Below are positions 50,132 to 59,202 of a DNA stretch of 64,000 nucleotides, piece after piece (within the stretch, counting starts at the first letter, position 1; the number at the start of each line of letters is the position of its first letter). The stretch lies in contig NZ_JAKRNM010000008.1 in assembly GCF_022346995.1 (NCBI RefSeq), positions 62,001-126,000 on the forward strand, written 5' to 3'. This DNA comes from Paenibacillus sp. ACRRY. Its GTDB lineage: Bacteria > Bacillota > Bacilli > Paenibacillales > Paenibacillaceae. The position numbers and the translations under genes were made by a program. The notes below the pieces were generated by a model, which was not told the DNA's origin, ran no database searches, and saw nothing but the letters and a program-made list of their open reading frames with translations.

Positions 50132-50221
50132 GATTTTGGAGATAAATATTAGACTAGGCTTCTTGAGCCTCGTTCTCTTTGAGTGCTTTGAGCAAGCAAC
50201 GTTAACTAAAGGAGAATTATA

Positions 50222-50722
50222 ATGTTCTATGTTAATGCCAGAGCTTTTATTGAACGTCAAGATAGGGATAGAACAGAAATCATAATCCAGACTCGAAATA
50301 AAAAGAATGAGGAGTCCTTGGAATTGCCGGGCGGCAGATTGGAACTTTATGAATCCATCATAGATGCATTGAGAAGAGAAGTATATGAAGAGACAGGTTT
50401 GACCGTAGTAGCTGTAGAAGGTAGTCACAAGCGAATAGATACATGTGGGATCAACCCGAATTTTGAAGTTGAATGTTTGGAGCCGTATTGCGTATATCAG
50501 ACCATTAAAGGGCCTGTGGATTCAATCGGCATGTATTTTATATGTCAGGTGGAGGGGGAGCTGTTGCAAGAGGGTGACGAAACGACAAATATCGGCTGGA
50601 GAACGATTGATGAGATTTATGATCGTATGATTAATGATCCAAGACAGTTCTCAGATGTTGATCGCGCAGGGATAATATATTATTTGAAGCACAGGTTTGG
50701 AAAGGAATTCGGAGGAGACTGA
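50222..50722 (+). CDS. Nudix hydrolase
   Basis: Nudix-fold pyrophosphatase of 166 residues. The Nudix box is complete: GGRLELYESIIDALRREVYE then ETGL. The remaining domain has FYVNARAFIERQDRD and SIGMYFICQVEGEL. The start is ATG 50222, with AAAGGAGAATTATA upstream. It probably cleaves nucleoside diphosphate-linked compounds; the substrate is unknown. Confidence 0.9.
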   Translation: MFYVNARAFIERQDRDRTEIIIQTRNKKNEESLELPGGRLELYESIIDALRREVYEETGLTVVAVEGSHKRIDTCGINPNFEVECLEPYCVYQTIKGPVDSIGMYFICQVEGELLQEGDETTNIGWRTIDEIYDRMINDPRQFSDVDRAGIIYYLKHRFGKEFGGD

Positions 50723-50742
50723 AGATGTAAGGAGTAATTAAG

Positions 50743-51225
50743 ATGTATATAAAAGAAAAGAAGTATATTGTTGCTATTACTGTTCTTGTTGTAATTGTAT
50801 TGGTGACGATATGGTATTTTAGAGTGGGATATTTATTAAGAAAACCAGAGATGCCCAACGCAAATATTGAGATTCAGACCCAAATGGTTGATGGTGGTAC
50901 GATTAATTTAAGAAATGCTTATTACACCGATAATGAAATTAAGGTTGGATATGAAGTGAAAGGGTTCAGTTTGAAGGAGAATAACATTTCTTGTAAGCTT
51001 TATCATGACGGGAATTTAATATCAACTTCTGGCTCAACAGGTGGAGGTCTGATAGAACTGGACGAAAAGCACTATTACTTTGTTGGTTTTGAGAATATAG
51101 ATGAAAACGATCTGCCTGATTCTCTAAATCTAAAGGTTGAAATTATTGTGATACCCAATGATTCTGGACAAAAACCTATACTAGCTTCGTTTAATGTAAG
51201 CCTCGATAAAGAAAGTAGAGCTTAA
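50743..51225 (+). CDS. Hypothetical protein with DUF4179/DUF5643-like domain
   Basis: A 160-residue protein with one N-terminal helix (KYIVAITVLVVIVLVTIWYF) and an outer domain whose strand pattern (TINLRNAYYTDNEIKVGYEV and YYFVGFENIDENDL) resembles the outer domain of DUF4179 anti-sigma proteins such as the one at 27345. It lacks a sigma-binding cytoplasmic part. The start is ATG 50743; the AAGGAG site ends about 10 bp upstream. It follows the Nudix gene by 20 bp. Confidence 0.65.
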   Translation: MYIKEKKYIVAITVLVVIVLVTIWYFRVGYLLRKPEMPNANIEIQTQMVDGGTINLRNAYYTDNEIKVGYEVKGFSLKENNISCKLYHDGNLISTSGSTGGGLIELDEKHYYFVGFENIDENDLPDSLNLKVEIIVIPNDSGQKPILASFNVSLDKESRA

Positions 51226-51367
51226 TGTCGCTGCATTCTAACCACTCCGCAAGAATATGTAAATCTGCTTGATAAGTGTAGATAACTACACATAACATCA
51301 TATTCAAGCTGCAGGCATAGGGCCTTGAAAGAGAGATACGCCAATCTTATACGTGAGGGTGATTCAT

Positions 51368-51952
51368 GTGGAACGAGGACTCATTATATTTTTGAACGGA
51401 ACGTCAAGTTCGGGGAAGACAAGTATTGCGGTGGAAATGAAAAAGCATGGAGACATTCCGTTACATCATCTGTCTGTAGATCAATTTGGCCAAAATTATG
51501 ATCAGTTTATCGACAATACCTACCCAGATATGAAACCAACTAGAGAAGTGGAACCTCATGTGATGACAGATATCCTTTTTGACCCGATTGTCTCATTGTT
51601 CTATTCAACCATTAAACTGTTTTCGGAGATGGGTTTGAATGTCATTGTGGATACGGTCATTACCAATGACAAGTGGTTTAACGGTTTTTATGATTTGCTT
51701 GCAGATTATCCGATATTGTTTGTGGGTGTGCACTGCTCCAAGGAAGAACTCACCAGAAGAGAGGAAAGCAGGGGAGATCGTGCAATTGGACTTGCCCATT
51801 CCCAGTTTGACTACATATATTCCTATGATGAATATGATCTTGAAGTGAACACGGAAGAACTCAGTTCAGTGGACTGTGCGGAAAAGATACTTGATTATAT
51901 CAATTCCGAGCAGGAATTCTCGGCATTTAAGAAGTTGAGTAGAAGAGACTGA
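51368..51952 (+). CDS. Chloramphenicol phosphotransferase (CPT)-like kinase
   Basis: P-loop kinase of 194 residues. The Walker A is GTSSSGKT (11-18), the base-binding and catalytic region has HHLSVDQFG and VDTVITND, and the lid is GDRAIGLAHSQFDYIY, matching the CPT family (GLA-Q motif). I start at GTG 51368, 5 bp after GAGGGTG; GTG 51353 is an alternative. Streptomyces CPT phosphorylates chloramphenicol, but many genomic homologues have unknown substrates. No efflux or antibiotic genes are directly adjacent. Confidence 0.83.
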   Translation: MERGLIIFLNGTSSSGKTSIAVEMKKHGDIPLHHLSVDQFGQNYDQFIDNTYPDMKPTREVEPHVMTDILFDPIVSLFYSTIKLFSEMGLNVIVDTVITNDKWFNGFYDLLADYPILFVGVHCSKEELTRREESRGDRAIGLAHSQFDYIYSYDEYDLEVNTEELSSVDCAEKILDYINSEQEFSAFKKLSRRD

Positions 51953-52076
51953 AGGAGATTAAACGATCGTCTTGGTGGAGAAACCCCATTTATATTATTT
52001 ATCATGGAGCTTCTAGCGCACTACAGCATGGTTCCTAGAAATAGCGACCTTAGTCTATATGTGGAGGTGAGGTAAT

Positions 52077-52433
52077 ATGAAAAGGAAAATTCTATTCATG
52101 CCTTACATTTCTTTGATTTTACTTTTATCCGGGTGTTCATCGTCCTCTGGAAGTTTTGCTTCAGATAAAATGATAAAACTAGAGAATGAAGTCTACATTA
52201 CAAGCAATGAGACGGTTACAGAAGATGAACTAGCTGAACAAATAGGCGAGATAGAAGTATCCTCAACCAATGAGAGTGATCTTAATGAGGCGAACACAAT
52301 AAGTTCGAATACATATAAAGTAGGTACAAGGCTATTTAAAATGATTAACAAAAATACTAAGGATATGATTGCTGTGGAAGATTCTACATCCAGATATTTC
52401 ATTGCCTATAATAACAACTATACAGAGAAATAG
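52077..52433 (+). CDS. Small lipoprotein
   Basis: Unrecognised 118-residue protein with a lipoprotein signal (lipobox LLSGC, Cys at about residue 21) and a Ser-rich linker. Acidic ETVTEDELAEQIGEIEVSST follows, and it ends with a Tyr-rich tail. The start is ATG 52077, with GGAGGTGAGGTAAT upstream. It ends the accessory stretch and is followed by a hairpin terminator. Confidence 0.72.
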   Translation: MKRKILFMPYISLILLLSGCSSSSGSFASDKMIKLENEVYITSNETVTEDELAEQIGEIEVSSTNESDLNEANTISSNTYKVGTRLFKMINKNTKDMIAVEDSTSRYFIAYNNNYTEK

Positions 52434-52467
52434 TATATTGATGTATGGCTAAAAGTCTGAGATTAAT

Positions 52468-52535
52468 AAAACACCTCCGAGAGCGTGCAATTATATCGTA
52501 TGATATGAAGCTCGATCCTGGAGGTGCTTTTGTAT
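52468..52535 (+). terminator. Probable terminator hairpin with long loop
   Basis: CACCTCC (52472-52478) pairs with GGAGGTG (near 52519-52526), with an inner GAGC/GCTC pairing across a loop of about 35 nt, followed by CTTTTGT. It lies 40 bp after the lipoprotein gene. Confidence 0.5.
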
Positions 52536-52677
52536 TGAACTTACATTTTAACTGTGGGGTTACTCTGCTTGAGAAAGCAAACTTCTTTCTCCCTGCATGT
52601 CGCATTAGTCCGGCTGAAATGTCGCAAAAGTACATGGTAACGCCATGCGGAGATCGTTTATACTCTCCTTATGTTTC

Positions 52678-52696
52678 GATAATGAAAATCATTATC
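52678..52696. promoter_or_regulatory. Fur box
   Basis: GATAATGAAAATCATTATC matches the 19-bp Fur consensus GATAATGATAATCATTATC with one change. It lies 27 bp before the start of the siderophore-binding lipoprotein gene, so the operon is expected to be repressed by Fur with ferrous iron. Confidence 0.9.
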
Positions 52697-52722
52697 AGTA
52701 TTAACCATAAGGGGGATTCATC

Positions 52723-53769
52723 ATGAATCAAGGAATGAAAGGGCAAGGGGCTGGAAGCAATGCCTACGCTGCCCGCCAATCACGATTGTTAATGGGCTTG
52801 ATGCTGGCCCTAATTCTTGTTCTGACAGCTTGCGGTGCCGGAACAGGTACAGGTACTGATAGTGGTAAGCAGTCTGCTGCAGCACCAGCGGAGACACCTG
52901 CGAATGAAGAAGTTCAGACTGCAGGAGCTTTCCCTGTAACGATCACGCACATGAAGGGTGAGCTGACACTAAACGAAAAACCAAATAAAATTGCTGTGCT
53001 TGATGTTAAGTTTCTGGACCAAATGTTAGCCGTTGGCGAGAAGCCGGCAGGCAGTGTTATCGCTGGAGGCAACACCGATTTTCCAGAATACTTAGGTGAT
53101 CAGCCGAATGACGTACAGGTTCTGGGTACACGGGACGAGCCCAATCTGGAAGCGATTGTAGCCTTGGATCCCGATCTGATTATCATGACCGACTTCCAGG
53201 AGAAACAGTATGAGAATGTAAGCAAAATAGCCCCTACCCTCGTACTCGACTTCTATGAGGATTGGCGCGATACGCTAGCCACAGTCGCCAAGATTACAGA
53301 CAAGCAGGACGAGGCAGAGACGGTGCGTCAGGCTTATGAGGACAAAGTCGCTGGACTGAAAGCGAAGCTGTCAGAGAAAATGGGAGATGAAACAGTCGCC
53401 CTGATCCGTCCGAGAAAAGAAGGCATTCGTGTTCATGGTATTGAACATCGTACAGGCGGCATTCTGTATCAGGATCTGGGCTTGAACATGCCTGCACTCG
53501 TTGAGGGAATCAAGGATGATACTTCTGTTGAAATCTCAATGGAGAAGGTTCCGGAGATTGGCGCGGATCGTTATTTCGTACTATCGGATGAGCTGTTTGC
53601 AGCAGAGGCAGAGGCTATGATTAGCAATCCGGTGTGGAAATCCCTTGATGCCGTGAAAAATAACCGTACGTATGATGTAAACTCAACACTTTGGATCGCA
53701 TACTACGGACCTCTTGCTATTAATCTTATCGTAGATCAGGCATCCGAAGCCCTGCTCGGATCGAATTAA
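52723..53769 (+). CDS. Siderophore/iron ABC transporter substrate-binding lipoprotein
   Basis: Class III solute-binding protein of 348 residues (FecB/BtuF/FeuA fold). A lipoprotein signal ends at LTAC (Cys at about residue 38) followed by a Gly/Thr/Ala linker. The two lobes contain KIAVLDVKFLDQMLAVGEKP, DEPNLEAIVALDPDLIIMTD, TVALIRPRKEGIRVHGIEHR and WIAYYGPLAINLIVDQ. The start is ATG 52723, with AAGGGGG upstream, directly after the Fur box. No permease or ATPase genes are in the operon, so it must share a transporter encoded elsewhere. Confidence 0.92.
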   Translation: MNQGMKGQGAGSNAYAARQSRLLMGLMLALILVLTACGAGTGTGTDSGKQSAAAPAETPANEEVQTAGAFPVTITHMKGELTLNEKPNKIAVLDVKFLDQMLAVGEKPAGSVIAGGNTDFPEYLGDQPNDVQVLGTRDEPNLEAIVALDPDLIIMTDFQEKQYENVSKIAPTLVLDFYEDWRDTLATVAKITDKQDEAETVRQAYEDKVAGLKAKLSEKMGDETVALIRPRKEGIRVHGIEHRTGGILYQDLGLNMPALVEGIKDDTSVEISMEKVPEIGADRYFVLSDELFAAEAEAMISNPVWKSLDAVKNNRTYDVNSTLWIAYYGPLAINLIVDQASEALLGSN

Positions 53770-53770
53770 T

Positions 53771-54547
53771 ATGAACCCGTATCTCTCGACAGACTTATGG
53801 AAAGAGACCGTGGAGGATCATTCGATATGGCTCGGTGAGCCGCCTGAATGTAGTGTCCGTACCATTGCTCTAAGCGAGCTGCATCAAGAATCTGCATGCC
53901 GAGAGTATATAAGCTGGTTTCAGGAGTACATTGATGCACCTGACATGAAGGTTGCGGCTTCAATGTTAGCCAAGCGAATTGGCTATCTGTGGACCGCTCC
54001 GCTGGTGAAGGCAATGAGTTTTCATCATCAGCATGTCTCCTTTGAGCTGGAGAACAGCTTCCTCTATCATCCGCCGCTCTCAGCTCATGAGGGTGGTACA
54101 CGTTTTCCTTTTCTGGCGGTGAATCGGCTTCAAGCAGAAGCACAAACGGCAGACAGGGAAGTGTGGCGAGAAAAGGTGGTAGAAGAGATGTTTGCGGTAC
54201 AGCTTACACCGTTGTTAAAATCGCTTGCTGCGATTGCACCTCTATCCATGAGTATTCTCTGGGAGAATATCATGGTACGTATTGGCCCGCTGTATACCCC
54301 TGTTGCAGACGATGACGGGGAGGAATGCCAGTACATCCAGAATGATTTTTCATATCTGACTCAAGATGCGCCAGGGCAGGTATTCGGTGTAAAACGTAAT
54401 CCATTTACCCGATTCACAGAAACCAAGAGCAGCGTTCCTGTTGCGAAGAGCAAGCGCATCACCTGCTGCTTTTATTATCAGATGTCCGAGGAATACTGCA
54501 ACAAATGTCCGAAAATTGACAATGAGAATGAATCTCAATTAAAATGA
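53771..54547 (+). CDS. FhuF-like siderophore ferric reductase
   Basis: Cytoplasmic protein of 258 residues with the FhuF C-terminal iron-sulfur signature: RITCCFYYQMSEEYCNKCP, giving Cys232, Cys233, Cys243 and Cys246 (CC-x9-C-x2-C). This binds a [2Fe-2S] cluster used to reduce imported ferric siderophores. The remainder is a FhuF/IucA-C-like helical domain (WENIMVRIGPLYT). It begins one base after the stop of the binding protein and its stop overlaps the possible start of the regulator, so all three are one Fur-controlled operon. Confidence 0.88.
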   Translation: MNPYLSTDLWKETVEDHSIWLGEPPECSVRTIALSELHQESACREYISWFQEYIDAPDMKVAASMLAKRIGYLWTAPLVKAMSFHHQHVSFELENSFLYHPPLSAHEGGTRFPFLAVNRLQAEAQTADREVWREKVVEEMFAVQLTPLLKSLAAIAPLSMSILWENIMVRIGPLYTPVADDDGEECQYIQNDFSYLTQDAPGQVFGVKRNPFTRFTETKSSVPVAKSKRITCCFYYQMSEEYCNKCPKIDNENESQLK

Positions 54548-54591
54548 CAGCAGCAACAACTTACCTTTGCTATTGTCAGGAGATGAGAGAA

Positions 54592-56313
54592 ATGCCGCTG
54601 CAAGAACAGACAAGTGGTTGGAGTGATACGGCGATCAAGATGCTTGACGGGTATAGCGGTACTTTGCAGACAGGCAGCGTTCTACGCGAAACGGATTTAA
54701 CTTCAAATGTCTTGCTGCTGGCATGCGGAGGGGAAGGGGAGCTTGAGATGGATGGCGAGGGTTGCCACATTGGAGCTTCTTTTGCCTGTCATGTGGTAGA
54801 GGGGGCATCCTTTACGCTGACAGCCAGATCAGAGGACATACACTATATTGTAATCATGTACAAGGCTTCTTCCATGGAGGGAGCCTCTCTTGTTATGCCT
54901 TCGTATCGTAAACATCCGCTGCGCAGGTCATTTGTGCAGCATTCGGTAACCCACGCGGAATGGATCGAGAACGCGGAAAAAATCGTTGTCAAATGGCGCC
55001 GCGGCGAAGGGCTGGAACGTTTCTATGCCAATGCGCTACTCCAGGGAATGATCTACGAGCTGATCATGGAATACGAACAAGGTCAAGGGGGACCAGAGTC
55101 CGACATGGTGGATGTTGTGGCTTCCTATATAACCTCGCATTATCGTCAGAACCTGGAGCTGAAAGAGCTGGCAGCCCTTGCGGGATGCAGCGTAAGGCAG
55201 TTACAGCGCCGTTTCAAACAAGAGAAGCAGCTCGGACCGATGGAATACGTCATTCAGCTGCGCATGGAAAGTGCATCGCGGATGCTGCGTCATACGGATG
55301 CTTCCATCGGTGAGATTGCTGACAAAATGGGCTATCAGGACATGTATTATTTCAGCAGAGCGTTTAAGAAACATTATGGCGTCCCACCGCTGCATTACCG
55401 ACTTGCCGCCGCTTCGAGAACAGATGCAGACTATGCCAATGCTTTGCTGCAAAACCGCACAGCTTCATCATATGAATCTGCCCAAGGCTCAGTCATCTGC
55501 CATATGCGAGGGGAGTATACCGTCACCGAATCACCACAACGTATCGCTGTCCTCGATGTGCAATATGCCGATCATCTGCTTGCGCTTGGATTGTCTCCAG
55601 TAGGAAGCGTCGGAGTGGGAAGTACCGTGTTAACATTCCCTCCATCACTTCGGGCAGGACTTCAGCATACCGAATTGCTTGGCACGTATGAATACCCCGA
55701 TCTGCCTGCGGTAGAGCGATTGTCTCCGGATCTGATTATTTGCACTGAGGTGCATGGTCAGCATGTTGAACGTTTAAGTCGGATTGCTCCAGTACTCATG
55801 TTCAAGCGCAATGAAAGTTGGCAGACGATTTTGAGTTTGTTCGGTGAACTGACAGGCAAGCGGGCAGAAGCCAAGCAAATTATTGCGAATTATCATCGCC
55901 GGACTGCTGTGCTGTCCGAAGAACTGGCTTCTGTAGTGGCAGGCAAAAGTGTGGCCCTGATTCGTCCGCTGGATTCTCTCGTACGTGTACATTCCGCTGC
56001 TCATCGAACTGGCGCTGTGCTGTACCGCGATCTAGGTCTGCCTGTTCCGTTATTTGTAGCAGATACTTCCGACACGGCCTATCACATCTCGGTTGAGAGA
56101 CTACCGGCTGTACAAGCCAGCCACTACTTTTTGCTGAGTAATGAGCTCATGCAGGATGGGATATCTGCTACAGAGCAGCATGTGTGGGGAATGCTTGATA
56201 CCAGTGAGCGACAGCGCATATACTCGGTCGATGCCGCAACGTGGATCGGATGTTATGGACCCACAGGGATCAACGGTATTGTGGATCAGATCGCTCAGGC
56301 ATTGTTGGCTTGA
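54592..56313 (+). CDS. Btr-type AraC regulator with fused siderophore-binding domain
   Basis: Transcription regulator of 573 residues combining three parts: an N-terminal region (about 1-165), the AraC double helix-turn-helix (about 170-275, with LAALAGCSVRQLQRRF and MGYQDMYYFSRAFKKHYG), and a C-terminal binding domain (about 290-570) like FecB/FeuA. That domain parallels the operon's own lipoprotein (IAVLDVQYADHLLALG, VALIRPLDSL, HRTGAVLYRDLGLP, YGPTGINGIVDQ). This is the Btr (YbbB) architecture, which senses iron-siderophore and activates uptake. I start at ATG 54592 behind AGGAGATG; the ATG at 54544 overlaps the reductase stop. Confidence 0.88.
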   Translation: MPLQEQTSGWSDTAIKMLDGYSGTLQTGSVLRETDLTSNVLLLACGGEGELEMDGEGCHIGASFACHVVEGASFTLTARSEDIHYIVIMYKASSMEGASLVMPSYRKHPLRRSFVQHSVTHAEWIENAEKIVVKWRRGEGLERFYANALLQGMIYELIMEYEQGQGGPESDMVDVVASYITSHYRQNLELKELAALAGCSVRQLQRRFKQEKQLGPMEYVIQLRMESASRMLRHTDASIGEIADKMGYQDMYYFSRAFKKHYGVPPLHYRLAAASRTDADYANALLQNRTASSYESAQGSVICHMRGEYTVTESPQRIAVLDVQYADHLLALGLSPVGSVGVGSTVLTFPPSLRAGLQHTELLGTYEYPDLPAVERLSPDLIICTEVHGQHVERLSRIAPVLMFKRNESWQTILSLFGELTGKRAEAKQIIANYHRRTAVLSEELASVVAGKSVALIRPLDSLVRVHSAAHRTGAVLYRDLGLPVPLFVADTSDTAYHISVERLPAVQASHYFLLSNELMQDGISATEQHVWGMLDTSERQRIYSVDAATWIGCYGPTGINGIVDQIAQALLA

Positions 56314-56341
56314 GAGCCCTATCCTGAAAAAATGATAAAAC

Positions 56342-56410
56342 CAAAAGAAACCGTTCCTTGTAAAATGGAAGTGTGCACAACCACAGACCAAAGGACGGTT
56401 TCTTTCTACA
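56342..56410 (+). terminator. Rho-independent terminator of the iron operon
   Basis: AAAGAAACCGTTCCTT (from about 56344) pairs with AAAGGACGGTTTCTTT (ending about 56405), with one mismatch and a loop near 30 nt. A T-rich tail follows on the plus strand and the A-rich flank allows termination in reverse. Confidence 0.75.
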
Positions 56411-56523
56411 TTCAACATTTCTAGGCGAGTCATCTTAGTGATATATTGCTCTTTTCGGAATGCCAAGAACAACGGAATGTTGGGGTAGAGCCTGGTCGAC
56501 TCTTCATTCGGAAATTGGCCCAA

Positions 56524-58872
56524 TTAGGATGTCTTCGGCCCCTTTCCCTGAGTTAATCGTTGGTCTGCCGCGTGTTGATGCCTAAATTGTCCTGGGGTAA
56601 GTCCTGTTCTGGCCTTGAATATTTTGTTGAAATAGCTGACGTTTGCGTATCCAATCTCCCTGCAAACCTCCTCAACGGAGGCGTCTGTCTGCTTCAACAG
56701 CTCCATGGCACGTTTGATGCGCAGCTGAATGAGATAGTCATTAACCGTCATGCCCGTTGACTCCTTGAAGATGCGCCCCAAGTAGGAAGAGCTGCGTTTC
56801 ACATGTTCCGCCACGTTATCTACAGATATATTCTTATTGTAATGGTTGTCCATGAATTCGGTTGCCAGCTGAAGGGTCACATCCGTCATTTTGGAGCGCT
56901 TCTCCCGGTGGTAGTCGATGATCTTGCTGCATATCGTTAACACACATGTCTCCATATCCTGAACGGTTTCGGCACGCGCCAGAGCATCGGTATAGGACGA
57001 TCCTTCGCCGATAACAGCGGTCACCTCTCCGCCAGTCTGGACGAGTGTTTTAACCAACTCCCCGCTTAATTGAACATACAGCTGATGAATATTGGCTTTA
57101 CCCAGCCTTTGCTTTAGCACCTCCCGGGTGATGGCCCGGATCACGGCAGTACATTCCTCTTTATCCGTCTTGAGCAGGGATTGCTGCAGCTTCGTTTCGA
57201 GTTCATACGGATAATAGTAGGTACCTTCTTCCGATTTCCATTCATCAAGGATCGAATAGGGCAGAATTTCGCCCTTCCCAATGTAGATTTTCATATTTAG
57301 TGCCTCTTGAGTTTCGTTGTAAGCTGCACGCACGGCTTGTTCTCCGGTGTGAATGCGGCTGACAGCGATGGTCACAGAGATCCCATAACGACTGAGAAAA
57401 TATGATTTGAGGCTTCTGGCTTGTTCCACAGGAAAGGTATCATCGGCATCCGGATGTAAGGAGAGAAGGATGACGGTGTGCCTGCTGTCTTTGACAAAAA
57501 TTTCTCCGTTGATATCCTTTCCCAGCTCTTCCATCAGACTGTACTGGAGCAGATGGGAATGGAATAGATCTTCCGATCCCCTCATCGGCTGATGCTCCTC
57601 GAGTTCAAGGGTCAGGATGGCAAAACGATTGAAATCAAGCTGTAATCCAAGCAGCTCTGCCGCATGGTCGGGTCTGTTTGGTGCTTCTTCTGGAACGTTG
57701 CCCAGAATGAGATCGTTCAAATACTTTTCCTTAATGGCCGTGCGATTTCCGGTGAGGAGTTCATCCACTTTTAGCTTTTCTTTGATTAAAATATCGCGGT
57801 TCCGTGTCATCTGCTCAAATGAATGACGGATAAAGCCGGCTTCATCCGTGCTGCTCGGAGCGCCGGATCTGTCGCGCCGTTCGGATTCTTCAGAGCTCAC
57901 AATATAGGAGATCACACTTTGCAGCGGGCGATACAGTCTTCTCGATAATAAATAGGAGATCGCAACAGCAGCCGTTATATATAGGATGGCGACTGTCCAA
58001 ATGAGGACTTTAATTCGATTCATGCCTTGCAGAAGGACGGATCGTTCGGTGATATCGACGAATCGCCAGCCTGTCATATTCGATGCAGTGTAGGATACGA
58101 TCTGATCGGAATCGCTAATATAGTAGCCGCTGTCCAATGTTATCTGTTCGGCATCCCATTGCTGAAGGAGTGCTTCTCTGTCATGAGCATCGGAATAGAG
58201 AAGTTCACCCTGTGGACCAATGACCATGATGGTGCCTTTCTTGCTATTGTAATGACTTAAGTAGTCAGCGAAGAGTCGATCCAGATTCAAATTAATGACG
58301 ATCGCGCCCTCCACTTGGCCAATCAGTGGCATTTTCTGAATTAGTGAGGTCGCAGGATGATCCGGAGAAAATCCATTCGATCTTCCCGTTAACCAGACGG
58401 TACGAGATGATGAGTCTTGACTTAAGGTATCCAGCCAGGACTGGTCAGCAAAGTCGGATATAGGAGATGTCTTTATCTCCGGACGTGATGTCAGGACAAG
58501 TTCAAGCGGGGCGTAGTACAGATATATGGAATCGATGTAGGGACTGAGCTTTTTTTGCTCTTCTACGAGAGTGGATAGATCAATTAATGAACCTACAGAG
58601 AGCTTGCCTCCGATGGTATGGTACACATAGGATTGAGCCATTAGCAGACTATTGGCCGCATTTCTGATGGTGGTCAGCTCCTTATGAATCAGCTCCTTCT
58701 GCTGAGTCAAGACAGATTCATTATAGCCGATGGCGTTACGGACACTGTTATCAGCCGAAATCATGTAAGTGATCGAAGAAATGAGAACAACCGTGATCAA
58801 AGCAATAGCGGTCATCGATAGGAGCAGTTTAACGAACATCGAGTTATTTTTCATGGCTAAAAGTCCCCTCAT
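56524..58872 (-). CDS. Membrane-anchored AraC family regulator
   Basis: Protein of 782 residues. Two membrane helices (about 14-36 and 295-315) flank a large extracytoplasmic sensor domain. After the second helix (TVAILYITAAVAISYLL) comes a HAMP-like/linker region and a cytoplasmic part. The C-terminal AraC HTH (about 668-770) has KRAMELLKQTDASVEEVCRE and YANVSYFNKIFKARTGLTPG. The start is ATG 58872, with AAGGAGGGG upstream. This one-component design, with outside sensing and inside DNA binding, is typical of Paenibacillus sugar loci, and it is divergent from an ABC sugar importer. Confidence 0.9.
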   Translation of the reverse strand: MRGLLAMKNNSMFVKLLLSMTAIALITVVLISSITYMISADNSVRNAIGYNESVLTQQKELIHKELTTIRNAANSLLMAQSYVYHTIGGKLSVGSLIDLSTLVEEQKKLSPYIDSIYLYYAPLELVLTSRPEIKTSPISDFADQSWLDTLSQDSSSRTVWLTGRSNGFSPDHPATSLIQKMPLIGQVEGAIVINLNLDRLFADYLSHYNSKKGTIMVIGPQGELLYSDAHDREALLQQWDAEQITLDSGYYISDSDQIVSYTASNMTGWRFVDITERSVLLQGMNRIKVLIWTVAILYITAAVAISYLLSRRLYRPLQSVISYIVSSEESERRDRSGAPSSTDEAGFIRHSFEQMTRNRDILIKEKLKVDELLTGNRTAIKEKYLNDLILGNVPEEAPNRPDHAAELLGLQLDFNRFAILTLELEEHQPMRGSEDLFHSHLLQYSLMEELGKDINGEIFVKDSRHTVILLSLHPDADDTFPVEQARSLKSYFLSRYGISVTIAVSRIHTGEQAVRAAYNETQEALNMKIYIGKGEILPYSILDEWKSEEGTYYYPYELETKLQQSLLKTDKEECTAVIRAITREVLKQRLGKANIHQLYVQLSGELVKTLVQTGGEVTAVIGEGSSYTDALARAETVQDMETCVLTICSKIIDYHREKRSKMTDVTLQLATEFMDNHYNKNISVDNVAEHVKRSSSYLGRIFKESTGMTVNDYLIQLRIKRAMELLKQTDASVEEVCREIGYANVSYFNKIFKARTGLTPGQFRHQHAADQRLTQGKGPKTS

Positions 58873-59202
58873 GACAATCCCCTCCTTACTTCAATCGTGG
58901 TAGCGCTTACAATGAAATTTGATCATCCTAACTGTTGTGTGCAGTCCATTATATCTCACACCAGACGCGTTAGAACAGATCGAAGTTGAAAAACATACAA
59001 AAAACGGAATAACGTTAGTGGCTCTATACGGCTTCTGAAGCCAAAAACATAAAAAAAATGGAATGAGAGGATTGTGCGCCGGAAGGTAAAAAGCTTAAAT
59101 TTTAAGTATGTAAAAGCCGTTTCCGAATACCCGGCCGGGTCGTCATGTAGGATGCGGGATTCCCGAAATCAATATCAATCCAACAACAGGGGGTAGGTTC
59201 TT
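58873..59202. other. 330-bp divergent control region with cre-like site
   Basis: The region holds both divergent promoters. A cre-like site lies near the regulator at 58897-58912. Toward the ABC genes, TTGTGC and TTAAAT separated by 17 bp are a weak promoter candidate near 59073. No gene or other structure was found. Confidence 0.5.
58897..58912. promoter_or_regulatory. cre-like (CcpA) site
   Basis: GTGGTAGCGCTTACAA has a palindromic GTAGCGCTTAC core and two mismatches to the cre consensus (positions 1 and 5). It is 25 bp upstream of the AraC-type regulator start. Confidence 0.5.

Noticed and set aside
52445..52726. 93-codon frame overlapping the Fur box and lipoprotein start
   Set aside because: It runs through a hairpin and the regulatory region and has no plausible product.
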